Notes: generated by a model not told the origin, from the sequence alone. 64,000 bases of DNA from Mycobacterium sp. IS-1590 (GCF_001500025.1 NZ_LQIW01000006.1:53346-117345); one strand, 5' to 3'. Shown: positions 18,552 through 30,532, counted from the stretch's first letter. Numbers and translations are program-made.

Positions 18552-20020
18552 TGGAGCCCAGGACGCCGGTGTTGGTCGGCTATGGACAAGTCAACCAGCG
18601 CGACGAGAACCTCGACGTGTCGCCGATCGACCTGATGGTTGCCGCCGCACGCGACGCAGCGGATCCACGGGTCCTGGAGGCCGCCGATTCGGTCCGGGTG
18701 GTCAATCTCCTTTCGTGGCGGTATCGCGATCCGGGATTGCTTCTCGCGCAAGGCCTGCACGCCGACAACGCCACGACCCGCTATACCGGGGTCGGCGGTA
18801 ACACGCCGCAGTCGTTGGTCAACGAGGCGTGCCGAGACATCCAGAACGGTCGGGCCGAGGTGGTCCTGATCGCGGGCGGTGAGACCTGGCGCACTCGGAC
18901 TCGACTGCGCGCCAAGGGTGTGCGGCCGAACTGGCCGCGCCAGGACGAGTCCGTCCCGATGGCCGAGGGTGCTGACGACGGCGTCCCGATGGCCGGGCCC
19001 GCCGAGATCAAGATCAGCCTGGACCGGCCCGCCTACGTCTACCCGATGTTCGAGCAAGCCGTGCGCGTCGCCGCGGGTGAGTCCGACGAGCAGCACCGAC
19101 GCCGGATCGGTGAACTGTGGGCACAATTCAGCGCGGTCGCCGCGGGCAACCCCCACGCGTGGGTTCGGGACGCGTTGCCCGCCGAGCAGATCTGGCAGCC
19201 CGGTCCGAGCAATCGGATGATCAGCTGGCCTTATCCGAAGCTGATGAACTCCAACAACATGGTCGACCAGGCCGCGGTGCTGGTGCTCACCTCGGCGGAG
19301 AAGGCCACGCACTTACAGATTCCCAGAGAGCGCTGGGTGTTCCCGTATTCGGGCACCGACTCGCACGACACCTACGCGATCGGCGAGCGGGCGGAGTTCC
19401 ACACGTCTCCCGCGATCCGGATCGGTGGGCGGCGGTCCCTGGAGTTGGCCGGGGTCGGCATCGACGATGTCGAGCTCATCGACGTCTACTCGTGCTTTCC
19501 TTCGGCGGTTCAGGTGGCTGCCAACGAACTTGGCCTCCCGATCGGAGACCCCGCCAGACCGCTGACGGTGACCGGCGGGCTCACCTTCGCGGGCGGGCCG
19601 TGGAACAACTACGTGACCCACTCGATCGCGACCATGGCCGAGCGGCTCGTCGCCGCCCCCGGGACGCTCGGGTTGATCACGGCCAACGGCGGTTACCTCA
19701 CCAAGCACAGCTTCGGCGTGTACGGCACCGAGCCGCCACCACACGAGTTCCGTTGGGAGGACGTGCAATCAGAGGTCGACCGCGAACCGACGCGGGCGGC
19801 GCTCGTCGATTGGGCCGGGGTGGGCACCGTGGAGGCGTGGACGACGCCGTTCGACCGTGAGGGCTCTCCTGAAAAGGCGTTCCTCGCGGTCCGCACACCC
19901 GACGACTCGCGGGTGCTGGCGGTCATCCCCGATGCAGCCGGCGCGGCGGCGACGGTCGACGAGGACATCGCGGGCGCCAAGGTCCAGGTCAACCCGGCCG
20001 GAACGGCCGCATTGCTGTAG
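18551..20020 (+). CDS. Thiolase-like (acetyl-CoA acetyltransferase family) protein
   Basis: A 489-residue member of the thiolase superfamily, equivalent to Rv1867. It opens MEPRTPVLVGYGQVNQ. The region that carries the nucleophile Cys in active thiolases reads YTGVGGNTPQSLVNEAC, without a Cys at the expected place, and the C-terminal CxGG motif is ANGGYLTKHSFG. The segment AGGPWNNYVTHSIATMAE may keep a His. It is therefore probably not a normal thiolase; it could act with the upstream CoA-transferase. A GTG three bases upstream overlaps the previous stop. The last codons lie inside a 23-bp tandem repeat. Confidence 0.85.
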   Translation: MEPRTPVLVGYGQVNQRDENLDVSPIDLMVAAARDAADPRVLEAADSVRVVNLLSWRYRDPGLLLAQGLHADNATTRYTGVGGNTPQSLVNEACRDIQNGRAEVVLIAGGETWRTRTRLRAKGVRPNWPRQDESVPMAEGADDGVPMAGPAEIKISLDRPAYVYPMFEQAVRVAAGESDEQHRRRIGELWAQFSAVAAGNPHAWVRDALPAEQIWQPGPSNRMISWPYPKLMNSNNMVDQAAVLVLTSAEKATHLQIPRERWVFPYSGTDSHDTYAIGERAEFHTSPAIRIGGRRSLELAGVGIDDVELIDVYSCFPSAVQVAANELGLPIGDPARPLTVTGGLTFAGGPWNNYVTHSIATMAERLVAAPGTLGLITANGGYLTKHSFGVYGTEPPPHEFRWEDVQSEVDREPTRAALVDWAGVGTVEAWTTPFDREGSPEKAFLAVRTPDDSRVLAVIPDAAGAAATVDEDIAGAKVQVNPAGTAALL

Positions 20021-20087
20021 CCGGAACGGCCGCATTGCTGTAGCCGGAACGGCCGCATTGCTGTAGACCGAACGGCCATTGCTGTGG
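19998..20087. repeat. 23-bp tandem repeat, about 3.9 copies
   Basis: Three identical units of CCGGAACGGCCGCATTGCTG followed by TAG (19998-20020, 20021-20043, 20044-20066) and a degenerate fourth (20067-20087). The first unit is the end of the thiolase-like gene and contains its stop codon; the others fill the gap up to the stop of the convergent SDR gene. Confidence 0.95.
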
Positions 20088-20885
20088 TCAGTCGAGGTCT
20101 GCCAGCAGCACGTCAACGCGTTGACGGGCCGCATACGCGGCGCCCGGCCCGACGACGGCATGTACCCGCCCCGCCTCCACCGCGGCGATCGCGGCATCGG
20201 CGACCACGGCGGGGCTGATCGCACCGCGCATCGCGTCGTCGTCTCGGTCGCTGGGAACGCTGACCGCTCCGGGCGGGGTCAGATTCGCCGAGTTGGGTCC
20301 CAGCGGTGTGTCAACCATCCCCGGGCACAGCACCGTCGCACCCATATCCGTTGAGACGGATCGCAGTTCGATGTCGAGCGTCTCTGTCAGGCCGACGACG
20401 GCGTGCATGGTCGCGTTGTACGGACCGAGGCGGGGCAGCGGGATGAGCCCGCCCGCGGAGGCGGTGTTGAGGAAGTGTCCAGACCGCTGCGCGATGAACA
20501 AGGGAGTGAAGGTCTTGACTCCGTGTACGACACCCATCAGCTTGACGTCGATCAGCCACCGCCATGTCTCGATTCGCTGCTCCCACACCGGCGTCTGTTC
20601 ACACACCACCCCGGCGTTGTTGCACACCAGATCGACACGGCCGAATCGGTCCAGGGCGTGCGCGGCCAGCGCGTCGACATCGGCCGGCTCAGCGACGTCG
20701 ACACGCACCCCGGTCACCGTCCCGGGATGGGAGGACAGCGCCTCGACCGCCGCGGGTATCGCGTCCTCGCGGATGTCGGCGATCACCACGTCGACGCCGC
20801 GACGCACCAGATGCGCGGCCAGCGCGAAACCGATTCCGCTGGTACCGCCGGTGACGACGGCGACCTTTCCGGTTTCGAACCTCAT
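20088..20885 (-). CDS. SDR family protein with Met in place of catalytic Lys
   Basis: A 265-residue classical-type short-chain dehydrogenase. The glycine motif TGGTSGIGFALA (residue 12), the acidic residue after beta-2 (VVIADIRED), CNNAGVVCEQ and the serine strand FLNTASAGGLIPLPRLG are present. The active-site motif reads YNATM, so the catalytic lysine of YxxxK is methionine (codon ATG in place of AAG). The position corresponds to Rv1865c. Without the lysine, normal proton relay is not expected; the protein may be inactive or bind a ligand only. The gene is followed by the 23-bp tandem repeat. Confidence 0.9.
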   Translation of the reverse strand: MRFETGKVAVVTGGTSGIGFALAAHLVRRGVDVVIADIREDAIPAAVEALSSHPGTVTGVRVDVAEPADVDALAAHALDRFGRVDLVCNNAGVVCEQTPVWEQRIETWRWLIDVKLMGVVHGVKTFTPLFIAQRSGHFLNTASAGGLIPLPRLGPYNATMHAVVGLTETLDIELRSVSTDMGATVLCPGMVDTPLGPNSANLTPPGAVSVPSDRDDDAMRGAISPAVVADAAIAAVEAGRVHAVVGPGAAYAARQRVDVLLADLD

Positions 20886-20906
20886 GCGGGCCTGCCTTTC
20901 TCGTCG

Positions 20907-21494
20907 CTACGGTGCGTGGGCGGGCACCTCGGTGTATCGCGGCGCAAAACCCTCGGGCGCGAAGGTGAATCCATTGCCCGTCGCCTCGCTCATGCACGAG
21001 ACACCGGCCTCCTGCACATTGCAGCGGAATCCGGCCACAGCCAGAATCCGGTTGAACTCCAGCACCTTCGCATTTTCGAGGACGAACTCCGGCTGCTTCG
21101 ACGCCACGAAGCGAGGTTCCCCGTCGCGCTCGATCACGATCGCGTTCGGCGCGGTCTGCACACCAGCGCCGTTGTCCACAGTGTCCGGTTCACCGGCGAT
21201 GTTCATGCTGGACTGCGGGGAGGCGGCCGACTGGCAGCCCGCCTTGTCACGCGGCACGACGGCGCACGCCCAGCGTCCACTGGGAGTGGTGAAGTAGTAC
21301 ACGGCCGACCCGTCCGGATGCGCGACGTAGTCGAAGGCGTCGACCAGGTGCGCGCTGTTCGGTGGCGCAGGAGGCGGTTCGGAGGTCGGGGAGGTCGGCG
21401 ACGCCACGAACGGTTCGTCGGTGGTGACAATCCGCTCGGCCGAGCAACCCGCGACCAGGATCGCGGCGACCGGCAACAGACATAGGGCACGCAT
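20907..21494 (-). CDS. Putative lipoprotein
   Basis: A 195-residue protein with a lipoprotein signal: MRALCLLPVAAILVAGCSAE, where VAGC is the lipobox with the acylated Cys at 17. A Ser/Pro-rich linker (TSPTSEPPPAPPN) follows, then a domain with cysteines (GRWACAVVPRDKAGCQ, FRCNVQEAGVSCMS). It resembles mycobacterial lipoproteins of unknown function. It is 21 bp upstream of the SDR gene on the same strand and may be cotranscribed with it. Confidence 0.82.
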   Translation of the reverse strand: MRALCLLPVAAILVAGCSAERIVTTDEPFVASPTSPTSEPPPAPPNSAHLVDAFDYVAHPDGSAVYYFTTPSGRWACAVVPRDKAGCQSAASPQSSMNIAGEPDTVDNGAGVQTAPNAIVIERDGEPRFVASKQPEFVLENAKVLEFNRILAVAGFRCNVQEAGVSCMSEATGNGFTFAPEGFAPRYTEVPAHAP

Positions 21495-21548
21495 CTCGGC
21501 TCCTAGCGTGCCGGAACCGGTTCTCGTCCGCGCAGCGGGGGTGGTGGA

Positions 21549-22277
21549 TCAGCCGGCCAGCATCGCTTTGAGCGTCTGCGCGTTCCACACTGCGTGCCCG
21601 CCCAGGTCGTTGTTGAAGTAGACCAGCACGCGCCTGCCTTCGCGGTCCCACGCCAATATTCGGTCGGCCCAGCGCCGCAACTCGTCGTCGGGGTAGGACC
21701 CCGCGTACATGGAGTTCTGATCCGGCCCGTGCATCCGGATGTAGACCAGGTCGCTGGTGGCCCGCGGAACACAGCGTAGGTTCGCTCCGCTCATCACCAC
21801 GTACGCGGCGCCATGGCGCTCGAGCAGGTCATACACGGCGGGGTCGTCCCATGACGCGTGCCGCAACTCCATGGCCACCGGGATCCGGTCCGGCATCAAC
21901 TCGAGGAAATACTCCAGGCGGGCGTCGTCGCGCTCCAGTTCCGGATGCAACTGCACGAGCAAGGCTTCGCTACGGTCGCCCAACAGATTCCAGCACCGTT
22001 CGAAGCGCTCGACCCACGGCTCGGGCTCCCGCAGCCGGCGGTAGTGCGTCAGCCCTCGCTGGGCCTTGACCGACATCGTGAACCCGTCGGGCAGCCGCTG
22101 CCGCCAACCGGCGAACGCGCTGTCTTTCGGCCAGCGGTAGAAGCTGGCGTTCAGCTCCACGGTGTCGAACTCCTCGACGTAGCGGGCCAACCGCTTGGCC
22201 ACCGGGGTCCCGGCGGGGTACAGCACGTCCTTCCAATGGTCGTACGACCACCCGGACGTGCCGATCCGGATCACCAC
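21549..22277 (-). CDS. DUF72 family protein
   Basis: A 242-residue TIM-barrel-like protein of the DUF72 (YecE) family. Family motifs: IRIGTSGWSYDHWKDVLYP at the N-terminus, VELNASFYRWP, FTMSVKAQRGLTHYRRL, LLVQLHPELERDDARL and the C-terminal VLVYFNNDLGGHAVWNA. The start is one of two adjacent GTG codons (22277, 22274), just 4 bp after the stop of the HhH nuclease gene. The family has no established biochemical role, though its tie to nuclease genes suggests nucleic-acid metabolism. Confidence 0.9.
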   Translation of the reverse strand: MVIRIGTSGWSYDHWKDVLYPAGTPVAKRLARYVEEFDTVELNASFYRWPKDSAFAGWRQRLPDGFTMSVKAQRGLTHYRRLREPEPWVERFERCWNLLGDRSEALLVQLHPELERDDARLEYFLELMPDRIPVAMELRHASWDDPAVYDLLERHGAAYVVMSGANLRCVPRATSDLVYIRMHGPDQNSMYAGSYPDDELRRWADRILAWDREGRRVLVYFNNDLGGHAVWNAQTLKAMLAG

Positions 22278-22281
22278 CGCG

Positions 22282-22929
22282 TCATCCCGCTGCGGACACG
22301 CTGTCGCGCAACTCGTCGTCGAGCGACACCTTGACCAACGCGGCGGCCAGATTCGCGCATTTGCCCGGCGCCAGCGCCGCGAGCTCGTCGCTGTCGGTGG
22401 GCAGCCCGAGCTCGCGCGCGGCGGTCGTGGCCCGCGAGTCGAGGTAGGGCCGGATCCACGTCCAGGTGTCCTGCACCTCCCGCAGGAAGATGTCGGCACC
22501 GGTGTCGCCGATTCCCTTGAATCCCTTGAGCGCACGGGTCAAGGCGGTCACGTCGTGGTCCTGCGTCCCGTCGAGCTTGCGGAGGTCCCCGCCGTACTCG
22601 TCGACGACGGACTGCGCGATGTCGGTGAGCCTGGTCGCCCAACTCTCGTCGTACCGCACGTAGTGAGCGCGGCCGAAGGCGCCGATCATGTCCGCGCGAT
22701 CCGCGTCGAGGACGGCCTTGGGGGTGCGCAGTCCCGCGCGGGACAGCTCCCGCGCGGCTTCGACCGCGATGGAAGCGTCGATCGGCTTGCTTGAGAGCAT
22801 GCACAGCGTCAACAGCTGGAAGAGCGGCATCGGCTTGTCCGCCAAGCGGATACCGGCGTCTTCGGCATAAGTCGTGCCCGCCCGGTCGAGCAGGCGCTTG
22901 ACCAGCTTCTTACGTGCTGCGGCGTCCAC
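22282..22929 (-). CDS. HhH-GPD type endonuclease III-like protein
   Basis: A helical protein (215 residues from the GTG at 22929) of the base-excision-repair DNA glycosylase/endonuclease III fold. The helix-hairpin-helix reads ALKGFKGIGDTGADIF; ahead of it lies PLFQLLTLCMLSSKPIDASIA, similar to the N-terminal helical part of endonuclease III. No four-cysteine iron-sulfur cluster is visible, nor the usual catalytic Lys before the HhH (K in LKGFKG is possible), so the activity is uncertain. An ATG at 22974 would overlap the TfoX gene by 65 bp. It sits between TfoX and DUF72 genes in one transcription unit. Confidence 0.8.
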   Translation of the reverse strand: MDAAARKKLVKRLLDRAGTTYAEDAGIRLADKPMPLFQLLTLCMLSSKPIDASIAVEAARELSRAGLRTPKAVLDADRADMIGAFGRAHYVRYDESWATRLTDIAQSVVDEYGGDLRKLDGTQDHDVTALTRALKGFKGIGDTGADIFLREVQDTWTWIRPYLDSRATTAARELGLPTDSDELAALAPGKCANLAAALVKVSLDDELRDSVSAAG

Positions 22930-23281
22930 GTCGGCTGGCGTACCCCCGCTCTTTGGGGGGCAAACTCCTCGCATAGTCGACCGAGCGGGTGACCCACGGT
23001 TGCAGTTGCCGCTTGGTGGTGAGCCCGGCGCTGGACACCCGCAGCCACCCCCGCATCTCCCTGCCCGCCATCACCATCGGCGCGACGTGCGCACGCGACA
23101 GCAGCTTGGCGGTGTCGTCGCGCGGCACCCGCACCATCAGGCCGCCTTGCCCGCTGGCCGCCACCGCCATGTTGCCGTTGACCAGAAACGCTAACCCGCC
23201 GAACATCGGCTTCTCCTCGACTCCGCTTTGCCCGCTGAGCAGTTCGCGGATGCGGTGGGCGAGCTCCTCGTCGTACGCCAT
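22910..23281 (-). CDS. TfoX/Sxy N-terminal domain protein
   Basis: A 123-residue stand-alone TfoX N-terminal domain. The start MAYDEELAHRIRELLSG, the motif EKPMFGGLAFLVNGNMAV and the segment VAPMVMAGREMRGWL are typical. In gammaproteobacteria TfoX activates competence genes, but the mycobacterial single-domain protein has no proven role. It is the first gene of a three-gene minus-strand unit with the HhH nuclease and DUF72 genes; a basic C-terminal tail (KERGYASRRGRRST) overlaps the next gene start. Confidence 0.88.
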   Translation of the reverse strand: MAYDEELAHRIRELLSGQSGVEEKPMFGGLAFLVNGNMAVAASGQGGLMVRVPRDDTAKLLSRAHVAPMVMAGREMRGWLRVSSAGLTTKRQLQPWVTRSVDYARSLPPKERGYASRRGRRST

Positions 23282-23301
23282 GCACTGACGGTAGCGTGCG
23301 A

Positions 23302-25623
<2,322 letters not shown>

Positions 25624-25636
25624 CAATCCTCCAAAG

Positions 25637-25657
25637 TTTGAGTCTGTTGCGCTCAAC
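25637..25657 (-). promoter_or_regulatory. HAIR-like HspR operator upstream of lon
   Basis: TTTGAGT-N7-GCTCAAC compared with the HAIR consensus CTTGAGT-N7-ACTCAAG: 11 of 14 defined positions match and spacing is exact. It begins 14 bp upstream of the lon start codon. HspR represses heat-shock operons through HAIR elements, and lon is an HspR target in Streptomyces, so heat induction of lon is likely. Confidence 0.6.
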
Positions 25658-25710
25658 CTTTAGATGGCCTGATTTGTTCCCTCCCCGCGTCGCGCGCGGC
25701 GTTCGTAGCT

Positions 25711-25743
25711 ACCCCGAACGGCAGGAAGCCTGCCGTTCGGGGT
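25711..25743 (-). terminator. Strong hairpin terminator after the antigen 85 gene
   Basis: A perfect 15-bp inverted repeat, ACCCCGAACGGCAGG, with a 3-nt loop (AAG) and its exact complement, lying 43-75 bp beyond the antigen 85 gene stop. A further partial copy of the arm (AACGGCAGG) follows at 25745-25753. There is no clear U-tract, as often in mycobacteria. It separates the antigen 85 gene from lon. Confidence 0.75.
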
Positions 25744-25785
25744 AAACGGCAGGCTCCCTGTTGTGGGTGGATCTACGCGGTGCGG

Positions 25786-26913
<1,128 letters not shown>

Positions 26914-26973
26914 CTAACGATTGCGACTCAGCGCGGACTCACGAACACCCAAAATCCGCTGTGACCTGTGTGG

Positions 26974-28284
26974 TCAGAGTGATTCAGGAGAGATGCGCGA
27001 CTGGCCCGCCATCGGCGGCCGCGGCCGGTGCAGTTGCGTGACGTGCCGCGGGCCGAGCTCACTCAGCGACGTCACCCCCAGTAGCTGCATTGTCCGCTTG
27101 ACCTGCTGCGAAAGGATCTCAACGGCCCGATCGGCGCCCGCCTCGCCGCCGGCCATGAGCCCGTAGAGGTAGGCGCGACCCACGAGTACGAAGCGCGCGC
27201 CAAGCGCGATCGCCGCGACGACGTCGGCGCCGGACATCACCCCGGTGTCCAGCAAAATCTCGGTGGTGCCGCCGAGCTCGGCGGCAACGCTGGGCAGTAG
27301 ATGGAACGGCACCGGCGCGCGGTCGAGTTGGCGGCCACCGTGATTGGACAACACGATGCCGTCGACCCCGAGTCCGACGACGGCCCTGGCGTCGTCGAGT
27401 GTCTGAATTCCCTTGACCACCAACTTGTTCGGCCACTGCTTCTTGATCCACACCAGATCGTCGAAGTCCACGGTGGGGTCGAACATGGTGTCGAGATACT
27501 CGGCGACGGTGCCCGGCCATCGGTCCAGCGACGCGAACGACAACGGTTCGGTGGTGAGCAGGTCGAACCACCACCGCGGATGGGGGACGGCGTCGAGCAC
27601 CGTACGCAACGTCAGCCTCGGCGGGATCGACATGCCGTTGCGGGTATCACGGTGGCGGGCCCCCGCTACCGGCACGTCGACGGTCACGAGCAGCGTGTCG
27701 TAGCCGGCGGCGGCGGCCCGTTCGACGAGTGCCATCGACCTGTCCCGGTCTTTCCACATGTACAGCTGAAACCAGTTGCGGCCGTGCGGGTTGGCCTGTT
27801 TGACATCTTCGATGGAGGCGGTGCCCAGGGTTGACAGCGCGAACGGGATGTCGGCCCGTGCGGCGACGCGGGCGCCCGCGGTCTCGCCGGCGGTGTGCAT
27901 CAGTCGGGTGAAGCCGGTGGGTGCGATGCCGAACGGTTGCGCGACATGCCCGCCGAGCACCGTCGCACTGGTGTCGACGCTCGACACGTCGCGCAGGATG
28001 GTGGGATGAAATTCGATGTCGCGGAACGCCTGTCGCGCACGCGCCAACGACAGCTCCTCCTCGGCGGCACCGTCGGTGTAATCGAAGGCCGCCTTCGGAG
28101 TTCGTCGCTTGGCGATTCGGCGCAGGTCCTCGATCGTCAGCGCCGCCGCCAGCCTGCGCTTCGTCGCGTTCAGCTGTGGCTTCTTGAACTGCAGCAGCGG
28201 CGCCAGCTCCCGCGGGCGTGGGATGCGGCGCGTCACGATCGCGCCCCTGTCGGCCTGCCGCTGATAGTCGTCATTGAATCGCAC
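26974..28284 (-). CDS. lldD2: L-lactate dehydrogenase (quinone, FMN-dependent) LldD2 type
   Basis: FMN-dependent alpha-hydroxy-acid oxidase-family enzyme (436 residues) that oxidises L-lactate to pyruvate at the membrane. Motifs: [79 protein letters not shown], and the active-site signature [14 protein letters not shown] with the catalytic His and Arg. The GTG at 28284 is the first codon of the frame. Next to a DUF1810 gene as Rv1872c is to Rv1873, which supports the lldD2 name. It is divergent from that gene by 28 bp. Confidence 0.93.
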   Translation of the reverse strand: MRFNDDYQRQADRGAIVTRRIPRPRELAPLLQFKKPQLNATKRRLAAALTIEDLRRIAKRRTPKAAFDYTDGAAEEELSLARARQAFRDIEFHPTILRDVSSVDTSATVLGGHVAQPFGIAPTGFTRLMHTAGETAGARVAARADIPFALSTLGTASIEDVKQANPHGRNWFQLYMWKDRDRSMALVERAAAAGYDTLLVTVDVPVAGARHRDTRNGMSIPPRLTLRTVLDAVPHPRWWFDLLTTEPLSFASLDRWPGTVAEYLDTMFDPTVDFDDLVWIKKQWPNKLVVKGIQTLDDARAVVGLGVDGIVLSNHGGRQLDRAPVPFHLLPSVAAELGGTTEILLDTGVMSGADVVAAIALGARFVLVGRAYLYGLMAGGEAGADRAVEILSQQVKRTMQLLGVTSLSELGPRHVTQLHRPRPPMAGQSRISPESL

Positions 28285-28312
28285 AGGTTAGCTTGTCAGA
28301 CTGGCCGATGAC

Positions 28313-28774
28313 ATGGCTAAAGACAGATCGGCGTCCGGCGACCCCTTCGACCTGCAGCGCTTCCTCGATGCCCAGGAACGCGTGTACGACACGGTGCTCG
28401 ACGAGCTGCGCGCCGGCCGTAAGCGCAGCCATTGGATTTGGTTCGTCTTCCCGCAGTTGCGCGGGCTCGGCAGGAGTCCTACGGCGCAGCGGTACGGAAT
28501 CGGTTCCCTTGCCGAAGCCCGCGCGTACCTGGCCCATAACGTGCTGGGAGCGCGCCTGCGGGAATGTGCGGATCTGGTCGCCCGCAGTGAACAACGCTCG
28601 GCCGACGAGTTGTTCGGGTGGCCGGACAACCTCAAGGTGCGCTCGTCGGTGACGTTGTTCAGCCGCGCCGCCGACGACTCCGACGACGTGGCGCTCTTCG
28701 GTCGCGTACTGACGAAGTACTACGACGGCAAAGCCGACCCGTTGACCGTCGAACTGCTCAGCGCACAGCGATGA
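28313..28774 (+). CDS. DUF1810 domain protein
   Basis: A 153-residue protein equivalent to Rv1873. DUF1810 motifs are DPFDLQRFLDAQERVYDTVL, KRSHWIWFVFPQLRGLGRS and the region QRYGIGSLAEARAYLAH. The family is small, helical and widely distributed, without an established function. It starts 28 bp from the divergent lldD2, so the promoters overlap. Its last 17 bp overlap the end of the convergent GH13 gene. Confidence 0.92.
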   Translation: MAKDRSASGDPFDLQRFLDAQERVYDTVLDELRAGRKRSHWIWFVFPQLRGLGRSPTAQRYGIGSLAEARAYLAHNVLGARLRECADLVARSEQRSADELFGWPDNLKVRSSVTLFSRAADDSDDVALFGRVLTKYYDGKADPLTVELLSAQR

Positions 28775-30056
28775 TCAGCCAGCCGTGGGGCCCGACCCGG
28801 TAGGTGGTGATGACCTCCGACGGCGGCGCGCCCGAGCCCGCGAGGACTGCGCCCTGATCAAATCCCAGGTCGGGCAAGGAGATCGGCAGGGGCTCGTCGT
28901 CGATGTTGAGCGCGACGATCAGCGCCTCGGACCCGGCGCGGCTCTGGTAGACGTAGTGGCGGTTGGTCAGCAGCAGCGGCGACGTGCGCGCCGTATGCAG
29001 CCACGCGTGGCGTCGGCGCAGCCCGATCAAGAACTTGTGCAACCGGAACACGTCGGCGCTGTGTTCGTCGAGGTCGGGCAGGGGAGTCGCGAACGCGGGC
29101 CGCACCGCGTCGTCGCCCCCGAAGCGTTCCTCTTTGACGCCCCGGTAGGCGAACTCGTCGCCGGCGTAGACGCTCGGCGTGCCACCAGTCGTCATCTGCA
29201 GCACCAGGGCGTGCTCGAGGTGGCGGATGTCGTCGAGTCTGCTGGCGATCCTGGTCACATCGTGGTTACCGATGAAGGTCGTTGGGACGAAGGTGTCCAG
29301 AAACTCGTTGTGCCGCACCAGCGCCCAGTCCAGCTCATGGAAGTTGCCGTCGTTGAGTGCGCTCCACGCGGCCTTCCACAGTTCGTACTGGGTCACCGAG
29401 TCGAAGCCCGACGAGCGCACTCGTTGCCCGTAGTCACCGTGGATGATCTCGGCAAGGAAGTACACGTCGGGGAACTGCTGGCGAACGCGCGGGAGCACCC
29501 GGGCCCAGAACGAGTCGGCGACCGCGTAGGCGGCGTCGAGGCGCCAGCCGTTGGCGCCACGCTGCAGCCAGTGCGTCATCACGTCGACGACGTAGTCGGC
29601 CACCGCCGGGTTGTCATGGTCCAGCGCCACGAGGTCGCCGTGTCCTTCGAACACGTCGACGCCGTCGCCCCGAGAACGGAGCCACTCGGTGTGGGCGAAA
29701 TCGGTTCCGACATGGTTGAAGACGCCGTCGAGCAGGATCCGCAGCCCGCGCCGGCGCGCCTGGTCGACGAGCGTGTCGAAGTCGTCGTCGTCCCCGAGCC
29801 GCGGGTCGATGCGCAGATGGTCGGTGGTGTCGTAGCCGTGGGTGCGTGACGCGAAGATCGGCCCCAGTGCCAGTCCCGACGTCCCGAGTTCGATCGCGTG
29901 GTCGAGCCAGTCGACGATGCGCAGCAACCGGTGCTCGTCCGGGCCCGGGGGTGGGTCGGCGGGATGCGCACCGACGAAACCGAGCGGGTAGACGTGCCAC
30001 CAGATGACATGCTCGACCCAGCCCGGTTCGGAGACGGTGCGCGAGGAGTCCGTCAT
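28758..30056 (-). CDS. GH13 alpha-amylase family enzyme
   Basis: A 432-residue TIM-barrel glycosidase of the GH13 family without a signal peptide. The catalytic nucleophile is in NGWRLDAAYAVAD, the acid/base Glu in VYFLAEIIHG and the third carboxylate in FIGNHDVTRIAS; the calcium/substrate region LDGVFNHVGTDF is also kept. A beta-sandwich C-terminal domain (about 370-432) follows. It could act on trehalose, maltosides or another alpha-glucan; the product cannot be decided from sequence. The ATG overlaps the stop of the upstream deaminase gene by 4 bp. Confidence 0.88.
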   Translation of the reverse strand: MTDSSRTVSEPGWVEHVIWWHVYPLGFVGAHPADPPPGPDEHRLLRIVDWLDHAIELGTSGLALGPIFASRTHGYDTTDHLRIDPRLGDDDDFDTLVDQARRRGLRILLDGVFNHVGTDFAHTEWLRSRGDGVDVFEGHGDLVALDHDNPAVADYVVDVMTHWLQRGANGWRLDAAYAVADSFWARVLPRVRQQFPDVYFLAEIIHGDYGQRVRSSGFDSVTQYELWKAAWSALNDGNFHELDWALVRHNEFLDTFVPTTFIGNHDVTRIASRLDDIRHLEHALVLQMTTGGTPSVYAGDEFAYRGVKEERFGGDDAVRPAFATPLPDLDEHSADVFRLHKFLIGLRRRHAWLHTARTSPLLLTNRHYVYQSRAGSEALIVALNIDDEPLPISLPDLGFDQGAVLAGSGAPPSEVITTYRVGPHGWLIIAVR

Positions 30057-30532
30057 GGCCGGAATTTCGCTTCGTAGAGCGTCTTCATCGCCTCGCTGAA
30101 CTGCTCGGCGGGCCCGTCCACCTCGACACCCGGCGCAATGGTGGTGATCGGCAGCGACACCACCGGCGGTGGCGGCGCATTCCATTCGGCCAGCCATCGG
30201 GTCAACTGTTCTGACGACGCCGCGTACACGATCCGGCCGAGCCCCACCCACGCGTGGGCCGCCGAACACATCGGGCAATGCTCCCCGGAGGTGTACACGG
30301 TCGCGGTGACCCGCTCGTCGGGCGTCAGGTTCGCCGCGGCCCAGCGGGCGATCGCGAACTCAGGATGGCGCGTGTGATCCCCATCCTTGACGCGGTTGCG
30401 GTCCTCGAACAGCGTGCGGCCGGCTTGGTCGACGAGAAGGGAGCCGAACGGCTCGTCGCCGTCTTCCAGCGCTTCACGCGCCAGTTCTACGCAGCGGCCG
30501 AGGCGGGCGAGATCGTCATCGCTGATGGCCAC
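30053..30532 (-). CDS. Nucleoside/tRNA-type deaminase, CDA superfamily
   Basis: A 159-residue zinc deaminase of the cytidine/guanine deaminase superfamily. Zinc ligands: His in TRHPEFAIARW (HPE in place of HAE) and the two Cys in GEHCPMCSAAHAW. The proton-shuttle Glu follows the His. The GTG at 30532 (VAISDDDLARLG) is the best start; the open frame continues upstream with unrelated sequence. The substrate is not known; the fold and the HPEF variant fit guanine deaminase-like or nucleoside deaminases. It sits between a TPR gene and a GH13 gene in one unit. Confidence 0.85.
   Translation of the reverse strand: MAISDDDLARLGRCVELAREALEDGDEPFGSLLVDQAGRTLFEDRNRVKDGDHTRHPEFAIARWAAANLTPDERVTATVYTSGEHCPMCSAAHAWVGLGRIVYAASSEQLTRWLAEWNAPPPPVVSLPITTIAPGVEVDGPAEQFSEAMKTLYEAKFRP

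Noticed and set aside
19998..20087. Possible CRISPR array
   Set aside because: Repeats are directly adjacent without spacers, only four units, and the first is coding sequence.
20108..20121. GTCAACGCGTTGAC palindrome near the SDR 3' end as a KstR-like box
   Set aside because: It fails the outer T and A of TnnAACnnGTTnnA and lies inside a coding sequence.
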